The position numbers and the translations under genes are program-made. Below the pieces are notes generated by a model. The model worked only from the letters and a program-made list of their open reading frames with translations, did no database searches and was not told the DNA's origin. Below are positions 26,753-38,441 of a DNA stretch of 64,000 bases, in pieces (positions within the stretch are counted from its first letter, which is position 1; each line of letters starts with the position of its first letter). The stretch spans positions 5,927,690 through 5,991,689 of the forward strand of contig OZ038440.1 of the NCBI GenBank assembly GCA_964036275.1, written 5' to 3'. The stretch is from Litoditis marina. Its lineage: Eukaryota; Nematoda; Chromadorea; Rhabditida; Rhabditidae.

Positions 26753-28094
26753 TATGCCTGAAATAAACCAAATTTTAATGAGAACAATGTAGCGTAATGA
26801 AAGAAGATGTTTGTGTACCGAGGCTTGGAAGTAAAAATCATAAATGGTGTGTTTGTTGAAATGAGGGAGAAGAGTGTCATTTCTCAGTACCTATTTCAGT
26901 GAACACATGATCATTCATTACTTCATGAACAGTTTTAATCTGTTCCAGTCATGCGTGAACACCAAGCTATCATAAAGAAGGACAGAAAGGGTTTCAGGTA
27001 CCCCGGGCTACATCAACTCCTGAACATAACGTAGCGCGCGCCAAACCATACCAAAAGAAGTGCAGAGTACACCGTATGTGCTATTTAGATACATTAGTTC
27101 GAGAATTGATTTGGGCATATATCAGGATCTTATAAGCCGCTCTCTGTTATTATATCTTCTTACTGCCGACCTCAAGCTCCATTCTTAGAAAAGCTGAAAC
27201 GCACAAAAACTCAGCGTACTTCTTTATAATGTCAATGTCTCCACCAGCATCCCTTGCATGTGAAACTAACTTGAAACAGGCACTAACATACCATACAAAA
27301 GTCAACGAGCAACTTGACACTTGTAAGTACATCGACAAATAAACATTTTACGTTATAATATTGATTGCGTTTAATAAATTTCATGTGTGTGGCTAGCAGT
27401 ACCAAGTGTTTTGAATACACTGAAAAGAGGGTGATGGCGTATTATCTCCCATTCATTCGAGGAAAGACAAGACTAATATTACCTCAGCGTGGACAAGTTG
27501 ATATTTATCTACACACGGCTAGTAATTTGTTTTCTTAATAACACTGATCTGATTGGTTTGGTCGGAAGGTTGTTTGCTGTAAGGAAATGAACTGTTGTTG
27601 AATTTTTACTGTGGGAATTTCTTCTAGGTTGGTTTCTGACCACTACCACCTTTCAAAGAAAACACAGGTTTCATTTTTGGATGGAAAAAATCTCGTTTTC
27701 GTCTTGCAATTCGGTGAATTCAGTTCTTCGAATAATTTAACGAATATCACATGATTTTGTAGTTCTGGCCTGGAATTCCACACTCAGCCGTTTGTTTTAG
27801 AAATACAAGTGGGTTTTAAGAAATGTATTCGGATACGACCACAATCAATACGAATAATTAAAAATATTTCAAAAACCAGTAAAGGTCGATAAACGGCAAC
27901 TCGCTCGGGGTTCTCAATATATAATCACAGCTTAACAAATTGTGTTTTCACGTTGTAGTGGTAGCATTCGACTTGTAATTTGTAGTTCGAACTTTGACAT
28001 ACAAGAAATTTTTGAGTTGGGCCTGAAACCATGAGGTTCCAGATACAAACAGAACCGAAGAATCTAACTTCTCGAATCGATTTGAGTCTATTGC
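26753..28094. other. Spacer upstream of receptor M2
   Basis: It presumably contains the M2 promoter. No coding exon, RNA gene or strong repeat was recognised. Confidence 0.4.
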
Positions 28095-28286
28095 CCTCGC
28101 CAACGGAAATGCGGGGGAGTACTGTATATCTCGATTTCCGCTGTGTACGAATACATGTCTTTGATTAGACATCTTGTTGGTCATGTTCTCCCTAGCATAG
28201 TGGTAAGCGCCCAGCTATGGATTTATTGCTCGCCGGTTTGATTCCGGGGAGAGACAAACATTTATGAATTTGGCATCCCTTATAGG
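28095..28286 (+). repeat. tRNA-derived SINE, copy 1
   Basis: The head is caacggaaatgcgggggagt then actgtatatctcgatttccg. The tRNA-like part has tagcatagtggtaagcgccc (A-box region) and ggtttgattcc (B-box). The tail is tttggcatcccttatagg. Order and spacing match the copies at 50.4, 55.0 and 62.6 kb. Confidence 0.7.
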
Positions 28287-30145
28287 CTTTGCAAGCTCAC
28301 ATTTATTACTGTTTTTCAGGATTCTATGCGTTTATAAGGGTTTCAAACAGGGCTGAAACTGTACAGTTTTACAAAACAAGCTGCGTCAGAGGAAGACTAG
28401 AAGTTTCGACTTCATCAGGTAGGAGAGCTCATGCGTGAAAACAGTGTAGTGCGATCGTAACTCAGTTAGTGGAGCTCAATTTTGATCTTTTTGGCTGTGC
28501 CCCTTCGTTACAATGTCTTAGAGGATCTGGAATCGTTGCGAAATGGTAGAAACGAGTCAGCTCATTCTAACCGATTGCCTGAGTACATTCCGGCGACACA
28601 GTTGTCAACTTATTGAGCCAAGTCTGTGTTTTCATAACGGTATGAAACTCAATGTGTGACTGTCCTTTTGCTATGACGTCGTTAGTTGTATTTCGAATTG
28701 CAATCTGAGGGCGCTGAATACAAATGAATTGTAGTTTGCTCTGCAAACACAACAGTCGGTGTAGGACCAAAACGCAGCAGGAACGAACTACAAATTCAGC
28801 AGAAAAGGCAACTTGTACAAATTGAGCCAGCCTCTCGTTCAGCGTTCCTGTGAATACTCTTGTTTTTGTCCACTTCTGCAACCTCAATAACCTGTGGGAA
28901 GAGAAAGTTCCGAGATTTGCACGCGTAGGCCAACTTCATATAGGAAGTGAAATATACACTTCAATGCTTTCATATGATAATTACATACGGTGGAACAAGC
29001 AATCAAGTCGAGGAAAATAACTGTCTGGAGGAAATGATTGAATATTAGCAGACGACCTGTGGATGTTGAACATCACAACATCCTTTTGTACCGTGTCTCA
29101 GGCCTGAGAAAATGTCCACGCTTTATTGCGTTGACGTATTATGTTTTCTTGAATACTAGACCGACACTCGTCGTTCAACATTACTACTCTCTTTAACAGA
29201 GGCTCAGAGTTAGTTCATCTTTGCTGGACAATGTAGTAGATAGTAGTTTCTCCATCAATATGACAATAGAACGGTTGCTCTAAAATGTTTGGAGTTCACC
29301 TTCAAAAATGCTCGCGGATTCAACGTTTCGAAAAGAAAGTTTTTTTTTAAAAAATATATGAAATAGGTGGTTTAGAATAGTTTTTTTTCTTTTTTCCCGC
29401 GCTCCATTTCTTGAAGGAACCCAATAGGCGATTATGCAACTTGCGTTTTGATGCTACAAAAAAATTTCTGACCTTTTTCTATGGAGAGAAGTGCTACATT
29501 GTACGTTGACATTTGTATGAGTGACCGAAAGTGCTACTTTTCTTCTACTTTTTCTCTATCATTGTAGAGCTCAGCTTTACCTATGAATAGTTTTCTCTTG
29601 ACATTTGCTTTTTGAATTAGCACGTGAGACGTAGAACGAGTTACAAAATTGAATAAATTCGAACCTGTTAGCGTGGATCAGATTCATGCATTTTTGAAAT
29701 TACTCACTTTTCAATAAGTTTTGTAGTATGATACATTAAATTACAATAATTCAAATGTTAAAAAGTTGTCTCGAGACCAAATTAGTCAGAAATGAGGTAT
29801 GACTAAGCCAGCAATGTCAATTGAAATGTCAATGATTAATTTGCCTACGATTGCTACTGGGGCATGTATTTTTTATTCTGAATTATGTGTAGAAAGAACA
29901 GCTTTCTAATAAATTTGCTGTAAATTTTTCAGTATCATCCCTATTGGAATTCACATGAAATTCTATTAATTAGTGTGCTAGAACTGTGAAAGATTTTGTG
30001 TGGTTAGTGGGAAATAGACAATCATGCTAAGAGAGATCTACGTGAACTTCCCATGAGTTTTGGAGTCATCTCTACCGCACCAGCTAATGAAAACTTTGTT
30101 TCTTTCTCCGCTGCCGGTACACTAACAATTTAGATACTGGACATC
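28287..30145. other. Left part of duplication copy 1, no genes
   Basis: From about 28,555 the sequence matches 33,736 onward in order and orientation. Matching landmarks include attgcctgagtac, gaaacgcagcagga, gatttgcacgcgtag and cggtggaacaagcaatcaag. No exon was recognised. Confidence 0.5.
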
Positions 30146-30265
30146 TATGCTGTTAGTCAATCGCCCAGTTACGTGAAACATGTTAAACACAGCATAACTC
30201 AGAAACGTGCAATGACACCATTTCTCATTAGAACTTCACGTGACTATTCAATTTACTTCTAGTAC
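30146..30265 (-). repeat. CACGTGA element, copy 5, absent from the other duplicate
   Basis: It runs from tatgctgttagtcaatcgcc to attcaatttacttctagtac. The equivalent place in duplication copy 2 (around 35,625) reads straight through without it, so this is an insertion after the duplication or a clean loss from copy 2. Confidence 0.75.
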
Positions 30266-31117
30266 ACTCACTTTTTGAACCACAGCGTGCAATTGAAAAT
30301 GGTGATTCGAGACAACATTTGCATAGATGGTGGTGGTTTATGGTTCAATCGACCTCCGTCAGATTCGGCAGGTGCTTTGTGACACCTGAGTATTGGTACA
30401 CAAGTGCGTTGGACTTTCAACTCAAGTTGTTTATCAAAACTAGTACTCAATTGGTAACTAATTATGAAAGGCAGGAGGTACTTATTAAAATTTTGAGTAC
30501 CGCGCGCCGATTTAAGAGGGATTTACGATTTATACTTCCGAAAGTTTGATACATGATGGTATTGATGACGAGTTAGAGCGATTGTTCCTGGTCTGCCACG
30601 GAATTAAGTGAAAGGACGTATAAGAGGCGCCACGGTAACTCTCGACCCCTCTCCGAAGATGAACGCTCAAGCACGGGGTGCAGGTCCTGCGACATGGTGT
30701 AATGATCGGGGGACGCAGATTTGGAAGTATTTATGCGGGTATCTCGGCATATCGACATTGAGGATGTTCATGAGATAATCGCTGGCTTTCAAACATCATT
30801 CACCCTTGTTGTTATATAGGAGCATGCCCTTCTGCAGTGTTTTGTACATTCAATTCATCTTTTCATCTAAGTTGAACGTGACTTGATTTCAATGACAGTT
30901 CGAGAGTCCACTTTTCTAGTCCAACACATTTGCGTCATTTTTCAATGGTATCAATTTTGCTTCAACAAAACATATACCAATTTAAACTTTTCGACAGTAA
31001 TTGGTTTTATCAAGTGTTGTTTTTGATGGGATTGAGTCTTCCGATACTGCTATCGGTATTTAATATTCAAACTATCTCTTACATATTTTTGTTCCAGATA
31101 ATTATGTTCTTCGTTTC

Positions 31118-32996
31118 TTGTCTACATGGGACGATCAATCAAACGGGTAAGGCCCTAAAACGCAAAAATTTATCATAATTTAAAATGGATGATTATTATG
31201 TAAAGATAAAGAGTTTCCACAAACAGTTCTGTTACTGAAGTTATTTATCCTTCGCGGAAACATTTAAAAGTCACAATTTTCGGTTGAATCGTTGTCATCT
31301 AGCTAATATTACTTGGGCTACGAAGCAAGCGGGCGAAGACCGCCTGAAAAGGAGACACCGAGATGTTTTTACTTTGTTGAAATGACTTCTGGTTTTTTCT
31401 TTGGTTAAAATACATCCCATTAGGTCCGGTGTATTGAAAACACACGCTATCCCAATGTGAGCTCTGTCGCACTGTTTGTTTTTAAATCGATGTGTCGAAA
31501 AATAGAATACAGAGAACTATGAGTAGAACGTGAGACGGCCACGACAATGTCGTTGCTGTCTCAGTTTTAACTGTTGTTCATCAGCCTGCACCTCCTCAAA
31601 ACATATGCTATTTTCATGAGTAAAATATGTCACGGCAGCGACATTGTCGTTGTAGCCTCAATCGGCGGGGGCCGAGTCAGTGAATTCTCAGAGAATAGCT
31701 CGTATTGCAGATCCACACCACGTTGGCTCACAATCGCCGTCATCTGAGTTCGTATTCGTTGCGAATGCATCGAATGCTCTTCACAGCTTTGATTTGGCAG
31801 GTCAGGATTTTGATTCTCAGAAAGTAGAGTCCATGTGATACGTTTTACGGCAAACTTAGAACACGCTCTGAAGGTTACTAAAAAGCCGTTTAGTCGAAAC
31901 AGTTCAGGAACCGAACCATCTTGTTCAAACGACACATTCGTTGCACTACGGTATTTATTTGTCACGCTTCCGTATGTTCGGTTCATAACTGTACCGCTAG
32001 AGAAAATAACAGTTTTTCACCTTTTCAATGAGATTGGGAAATTACTGGAAATACTGTACGGAAACAGAACAGAACAGTATTGCAACATTTTCTGTACGCA
32101 ACGTTGTGTTACAGTAAAGCAACGACCCATGTCCTGAGAAATGTAGCAGCAGCCGCGCGCAATGTATGTGTCTGGTACGAGCGGCTTGACGCGCACAGCG
32201 ATAACACGATTGAAAATCGAATAAGATCGTCAAAACTGTTGAGATATCATACATCTGAAATGAGCCTGGTAGTATCTGAAATAGATGCAATGTTACTTGA
32301 GAGACACATTTTTAGCGGAGGACACGATCGTTCTGAACAACCACTTCCAGAACTAAGTTTTTCTCTGTTCCGAGAGTAATTGTGACTATTCTCACAGTTC
32401 GCAGATATAAATATGATGTGTATTTCAGACCTCTATTCCATTCGCTCTCCTCATTGGCCCTCTTATCGCTGTAATTAGTATTGTTTACGTGCTACCACTG
32501 GTAGGAGCAGAAGGTGAGAACACAAGTCGGATTTGGAAAGTCACGTGACCTTTAAAAATACATTGGAATTGGAACTGATCAATGTTAACATTTATCATTC
32601 TCAAATCCTTTTTTTTAGTTTGCACTACGTCGAGGTTCGCTCAGTTCTCAAATTAGTTTGGACGACAGTTTATCATGATTTTCTTTCAAACGACAGATTT
32701 CCATGGCTTCAGGGTGTTTCTTCTCTAGTAACATACAGAATAATCACACTTACGGAAATAATCTTCCATTAATTTATCGACTGTCAGTTTCAGTCAATGG
32801 TCTGGAGCAAGAACTGACTGGAATCGCCTTGGCGGGTCCCTCTCTCTTCTCGACCGCCCATATTCTGTCAATGATCTACTTCACCTCTCCCTACAAGAAA
32901 TTCTGTCTGTCGTTGTTCGTGAAACGACATCAGAATCGTCTGGGCAGCGTGTCTTTTGCTATCACGGGCGCCGAACTAACCAGAAGTCATCAATAG
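31118..32996 (+). pseudogene. Truncated Srh/Sri/Str-type receptor (exons 5-7 only)
   Basis: Intact exons 31711-31800 (AHNRRHLSSYSLRMHRMLFTALIWQ is the core of its product), 32429-32513 and 32794-32996 match exons 5, 6 and 7 of the intact gene at 38.4 kb. Lengths (90, 85, 203) and phases are the same, and the protein is close to identical. Upstream, the copy runs gttcttcgtttc (matching the leader just before the start codon of the intact gene) straight into tctacatgggacgatcaatc (the end of exon 4). A deletion has therefore removed exons 1-3 and most of exon 4; the breakpoint is near 31,117. In the frame of the surviving exon 4 stub a TAA lies a few codons upstream. No start codon or TM1-TM5 remains. 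Confidence 0.85.
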
Positions 32997-34087
32997 AAAT
33001 ATGATATCCCCTTCTTTATCATTACGGGTTGTACTGACTGTTCTTAGAATAACTGATAGGATGTATGCAAGGCTCTGTTCCGTTGTCTCTTCTTTTATTC
33101 TTTTTTAATCCCAGTATTGTACTCTCACTCAACAGTGGTATGAATGACTCATTTATACGGCTGTTGAGTGCAGGTCTCGTTTTTTGGTTTTTTTTGTCTG
33201 TCTGGTAGCGTATGAGCTCTCAGGTCTTGGAGTTTTTCGAATGAGCTCGTATAGAAATGGCTTCTTCGAGAGCAAGCGTATACGGTGTTTGTTATCCTGT
33301 TCCACGTTGTTTTAAGTTTGATCCCGTTTATTTAAATCGTAAATCATGATGTGCATCGAGATTCAAGTAGAACTCATCTACGGTCATCTTCTATTATCAC
33401 TGTTGTCAAAGGTGTCGCTCGTAGTTCTATACGTTTTCTCGTTCCTTATTTCAGTGTACCAACAAACTTTGTGATGATGCTAGATGAAGAATTGAAAATA
33501 CTATTGTGAAATTTTACTTACAGAGTGAAGAAAATCTGGCTTACTGTATTGACACTAACGACACCGCGTGGTCGAATGTTATGCAGAATTGTTTAGAATC
33601 ACACTAGTTTCAGTGGCTGTGGTCACACTGTGTCTACATTTTACCTATATTTTGCATTTTGCGTTGAATTCTATAGTGATTGTAGTATACATTAAAAAAC
33701 CCATCAAACCATCACTAGAACTGAGCGTGGTAGATGCGATCTAGCTCATCCGGTTCAATTGCCTGAGTACTTTTCGGAAAAAACAGTTGCCAACTAAATT
33801 CTATTGAGCATAGTCTGTGTTACCAGAAAGATAAAAAGGCGTTGACATAAGAAAGAGTGAGAAAGCTCAACAGGATCTCTTATTGTTCCTTCACTGTGAC
33901 GGCGTTTGTTTAAATTTTCCAATTGCACTGTGAGGGGGGCGAATACAAATGAATTGTAGTTTGATCTGAAATCTCAACAGTCGGTGTACGACCGAAACGC
34001 AGCAGGACAAAACTACAAACAGAGTGGAACGGGACAATGTGCACAGTTTTTTCCCGTCTTCAGTTTATCGGTTCTCGACTACTTCTA
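32997..34087. other. Junction region of the tandem duplication
   Basis: It holds the 3' flank of the truncated receptor (matching 41,651-42,750), then the duplication junction near 33,735. A tttgtagtttgatc-family repeat lies at about 33,290-33,380. No gene is recognised. Confidence 0.5.
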
Positions 34088-34250
34088 CGTATGCTAGAAG
34101 TTTCCGGCACCTTCATCCCATCCTGCGTCTCTCGCTCTGCCTCACTATTTATCGTCTCTTACATCCCGGCGAGATGTGAGAGCAGAGAAATAGCATTATG
34201 TTTGAGAAGACGCAGGATGGGATGAAGGTACCGGGATCTTCTAGCATACG
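34088..34250. repeat. 163-bp inverted-repeat element, present only in duplication copy 2
   Basis: The left arm begins cgtatgctagaagtttccgg and continues accttcatcccatcctgcgt. The right arm, near 34,208-34,250, is its near-perfect complement and ends ttctagcatacg. The arms are ~48 bp around a ~65-base centre. At the equivalent place in copy 1 (28,868-28,875) the sequence reads straight through, as an empty site. Confidence 0.8.
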
Positions 34251-37200
34251 CACTCTGCAAACTCAATTACCCGTGAGAAGATAAAGTTCCAAGATTTGCA
34301 CGCGTAGACCAATTTCAAGTAGGAAGGGACACTTACACTTCAACGATTTCATGTGATAATTACATACGGTGGAACAAGCAATCAAGTCAAAGAAAATAAC
34401 TGTCTGGAGAATATGATTAGATATTGGCAGACGACGTGTGAGTGCTGAACATCACAACATCCTGCTGTGTATGGTTCAAGAAAATCACCAATATTATACT
34501 ACAACATGCCGAGGTTCAAAAACAGCGGAACATGGAGACTGTTACGAACTGTACTACCACAGTTTTTCCTGCTGTACCGTTTTTCAGATCTGAAAATATG
34601 CCCACGATCTAGAAGGTTTTGTCGAAGTATTATTTTTTCCCAAATACTAACCAGACACTCATTCTTTCAAAGTTTACCTTTCACATTAACGAAGGCTCAA
34701 CACACCTTTGCGAAAAAAATAGTTCTATTAATTTGACAATAAAACGGTTGTTCTAAAATGTCTGGAGTTCCCCGTCACCTCGTGAAATTCAACGTTTCGA
34801 GAAGAGAAATTTCTTCTAAGATATTTGAAATATGTTGTTTGGAATAGTTTTTTCTCTTTTTTTCCGCTAGTACCTTTGAATTTTTTTAGCCCAGGGTTTA
34901 TGTTCCTCTGTTTTTTAAAGGAACCCCATAGGCTAATTGGCTATCATGAAACTTGCCTTCTTGGGCTACAAAAAATCTGAGATTTTTTTCTATTAAGCGA
35001 AATGCCACATTGAACGTTGACATTTGTATCAATGACCTTAAGTGCTACTTTTCTCTATCTTCGTTGAGCTCAGCTTCAGATATGAATAGTTTTTCTTCCA
35101 AGATTTGCTCACTGAACGCGCACGTAAGATGTAGGAGTTACAAAATTGAATAAGTCCGAAATACCTGTTCGCGTTGGTTAGATTCTGGTCTGGTGTTTGT
35201 TATCGAAATTACTCACTGTTCAATAAATTTTATAGTATGATACATTTAATTACAATAATTCAAATGTTAAAAAGGTGCCTCGAAACAAGATTAGTCAGAA
35301 GTGTAGTATGACTAAGCCAGCAATGTCCATTCAAATGTGTATGATCAATTTCTCTACGATTGCTACTGGGGCATATATTCTTTGTTCTGAATACTGTGTC
35401 GAATCTCTAAGAATTGTGAAATTTTCAATATTACCGAACTGCCCTTTCCATTAAATTGTGGTGATTAGTGTGCTAGAAGTAAACAGTTAGTGTGGTTAGT
35501 GAGACAAGAGTGGCTTATGAAATATTCACACAGATCTCTCCTGAGTTTCGGTGTCCCCCACCGAGATAGTTGATGAAAACTCTCTCATTGTGCTGCAGGC
35601 ACATTGATGTTTAAAACACACGACATGAACGCATTTTCTGACAATAGTTTGCAATTAAAAAATGTTATTTGAGATAAAAGTTGCATAGATGGTGGTGGTT
35701 TGTGGTCCAATCAACCTTTGTCAGATTAGCCAGGTGCTTCATGACACCTGATTATTGGTACACAAGTGCTTTGGACTTTCAACTCAAGTTGTTTGTCAAG
35801 ACTAGTACTCAATTGGGAACTAATTATGAAAGGCAGATGGAGAACGTACTTATTAAAATATTGACACAGTGCGCCAATTCAAAAGGGATATCACTTCCAA
35901 AAGTTCCATACAATATGGTATTGTTGACTTTATCGAGCGAGAGAGAAAGTTCCTGGTATGCAACAACTAAGTGGGAGGGCGTAGGAAACGAGAATACGGT
36001 AACTATCGACGTCTCTCCGAACATGAACTATGTATCGGCTCTAGCACGGGGTACAGATCGTGATGTGACATAGGGTGAAGATAGAAAGTCGCAGATTTGG
36101 AAATATGTATCTGGGTATCTCGGCATATCGATTCAGGTAGTTCAACAGTATCAACGTCAAGAAATATTCACAAATAATCGCTGGTTTTGAAAACATGGTT
36201 CGCCTCATTTTTATAGGAGTATAACCTTTCTCCACCATTTTGTACTTTCAACTGAACTTTACATCTAAGTTGAACGTGACTTGATTTCAATGACAGTTCG
36301 AGAGTCCACTTTTCTAGTCCAACACATTTGCGTCATCCTTCAATGACAGCATTACGCATGAGCTCAGAATTTTAATTTGTATCAAAACAAAGGGTGCATG
36401 ATACATGATACATGAAATTTTTTTATGATTTACGTAATAGGATACAATCCAGCATAATGTATGTCCAACCCGGCCAAACACGCAATCAGCGTTTCAAAAT
36501 TGGCGCCCTTCTCGAGAAGTTATGTCATCCAACTTTCTAATTGAAACATTCTGTTCCGCTATAACTCAAATTTATAGTTCCCGCTCAATTCGAATTGTGA
36601 AAACAAGGAAATCAACAATGAACCTTTCGTAAGATTTTCACAGTAGTTGGGACTTCACACTGTTATTTGGGCAAATTTGTAGTGGAAAACCCTAACAAGT
36701 CAAAAATGCCGAACGTGTTTTTTTTGTGAATTCGTATGTTTTTCTCATTTGTGACATCATTCTAATGATTTTCGATTATACCCGAGCGTTGAAGATTGCA
36801 TGTTTACAACAGATCTCAGAAGCAGCATCATAACTACCGTATATGGTTGCTCATTTTTGTCAGTCTTGCATTTTCTATAACGAAAAATATAACTCTTGTC
36901 TTCTCTGCCACAATTTGTTCTATCAAAATGTTGTTTTTGATGGGTTCACGTCTTTCTATACTGCTATTATTCAACAACGTTCAAAGAAACCGTTCCGCTA
37001 TAATTTGAGTTTCACGAAAAATTTAAAAAGCTCGATAAAGATTCTTAAAGGGACCGTACCTCTTTAATGTGATGATTTGAGTTATCAGTGGACACATGGG
37101 GACAAAAAAAGGACAAAACAGTCAGAATTAGTGAAAATTCCGCAACTTGGGATGTTTTTGAGCAAATTTGAGTACGGCCACAACGCGGAAGCCACAGCAC

Positions 37201-38441
37201 GTATAGTTCGTTTCACCCATCGATAGCAGCCAGGTACAGTACATTTTAGTGGGCGGAGTCAATTGTGTTGGAAAGTTTCCAACAGCGATCAGCCTAATCA
37301 AAATTGTGCACCAGCTGGGTATTGAACTCAGCTGGGATAGGTGGCGCGGCGCCCACAAGCAGCCGGCCATCTGAACATGATGGCCGAAAATAAAAACAGT
37401 GATATCCAACCATCTTTTCTGACCGTTTTTCAAACCTAATTTTATCGCACAAAAAGTTGTTTTAATTACTCCCCGATAATGTGGTAACCTTTTGTATACA
37501 AAATATGTGCAAAAAACTCAAAATAACCACTGTTTGGATTTTTATTTCCAATGAAAAGACTGGCAAGCTGCCAGATCAGTCGCCTGCAATGTAGGGTGCG
37601 CTCGGCCAGCATGGCTGACTGCTATCGATGGGTGAAACGAACTATACCTATTTTCATGGAGACGCGCACAAATTGTCCGCAAAACGTCCGTGAAACGTAT
37701 CATAAATTCAATCACGTAACAACTGACATATTTGAAAGGGTTTTTAGTTGTCTATGCCTCTTTCTGGTCAAATTAAGATTAAAGTTGTGTGTATTAAAAT
37801 CGAATTCATGTTTTGACCAAAAGTTCTGCGATACAGTAACCCTCAAGATAGTTTGGCTCATAAAAGCCCTGGTTCTCGGCTGATTTCCATTTTTCTTTTT
37901 TTGTGTAATAGTAAGGGACCATCAGTACACTATCAAAGCGGTATCTTGAGACTTCATGTTTTATAATCGATCCAAATTATAGAGAAACGGTGCCTTTAAT
38001 GTCTTCCCTTAGACCACGAAAAAACTTTCTGATTGAAAATTTGCAAAACTTGCATAACATCAAGCAATAAAGAAGGGGACATGAACATTTTCACTGTGAC
38101 GCAATCTGACTTGGTTTATTTACATCCAGATTTATTTTCATTTTTTAGTCCCTAATTGTGTATTCGTATGTGATTGAGTGTTTTGAAATCAATATCGCAC
38201 TTCTATAGGATATTTTGAGCATACCCCGTACGCAACTTCCCTTTCGGTGTCATTACGTAAGCCGCTTTTCTGAGAAAACGAAGCAAGATAGGGATATAAA
38301 AGTATATATTTTTGATAATGGTTTTTTATTTGCCATAGGGTCAGTTTGTTAACTCAGAGGTCAAAATTAAACCGGGACGGATTCTTTAACCTTTTCGGTA
38401 CATCTGTTTGTTATAGATAATGATGTTCTTCGTTTCCCGAA
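34251..38441. other. Spacer upstream of the intact plus-strand receptor
   Basis: 34,251-36,338 matches copy 1 of the duplication. 36,977-38,390 is mostly unmatched there and includes an inverted-repeat element (37,201-37,647). A 130-codon open frame at 35,681 has a counterpart at 30,319, but differences between them are not biased to silent sites, so I do not call it a gene. Confidence 0.4.
37201..37647. repeat. 447-bp element with 29-bp terminal inverted repeats
   Basis: The left end is gtatagttcgtttcaccca followed by tcgatagcag. The right end (37,619-37,647) is its exact complement. There is no transposase frame inside. A shorter, diverged relative with similar ends lies near 54,160-54,275. 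It is consistent with a non-autonomous DNA transposon. Confidence 0.75.

Noticed and set aside
30319..36073. Open frames at 30,319 and 35,681 with similar products (MHRWWWF...YWYTSALDFQLKL), as if a small gene were conserved.
   Set aside because: They are simply the two copies of the tandem duplication. In the ~50 aligned codons, replacement differences outnumber silent ones, and no splice structure or domain is seen.
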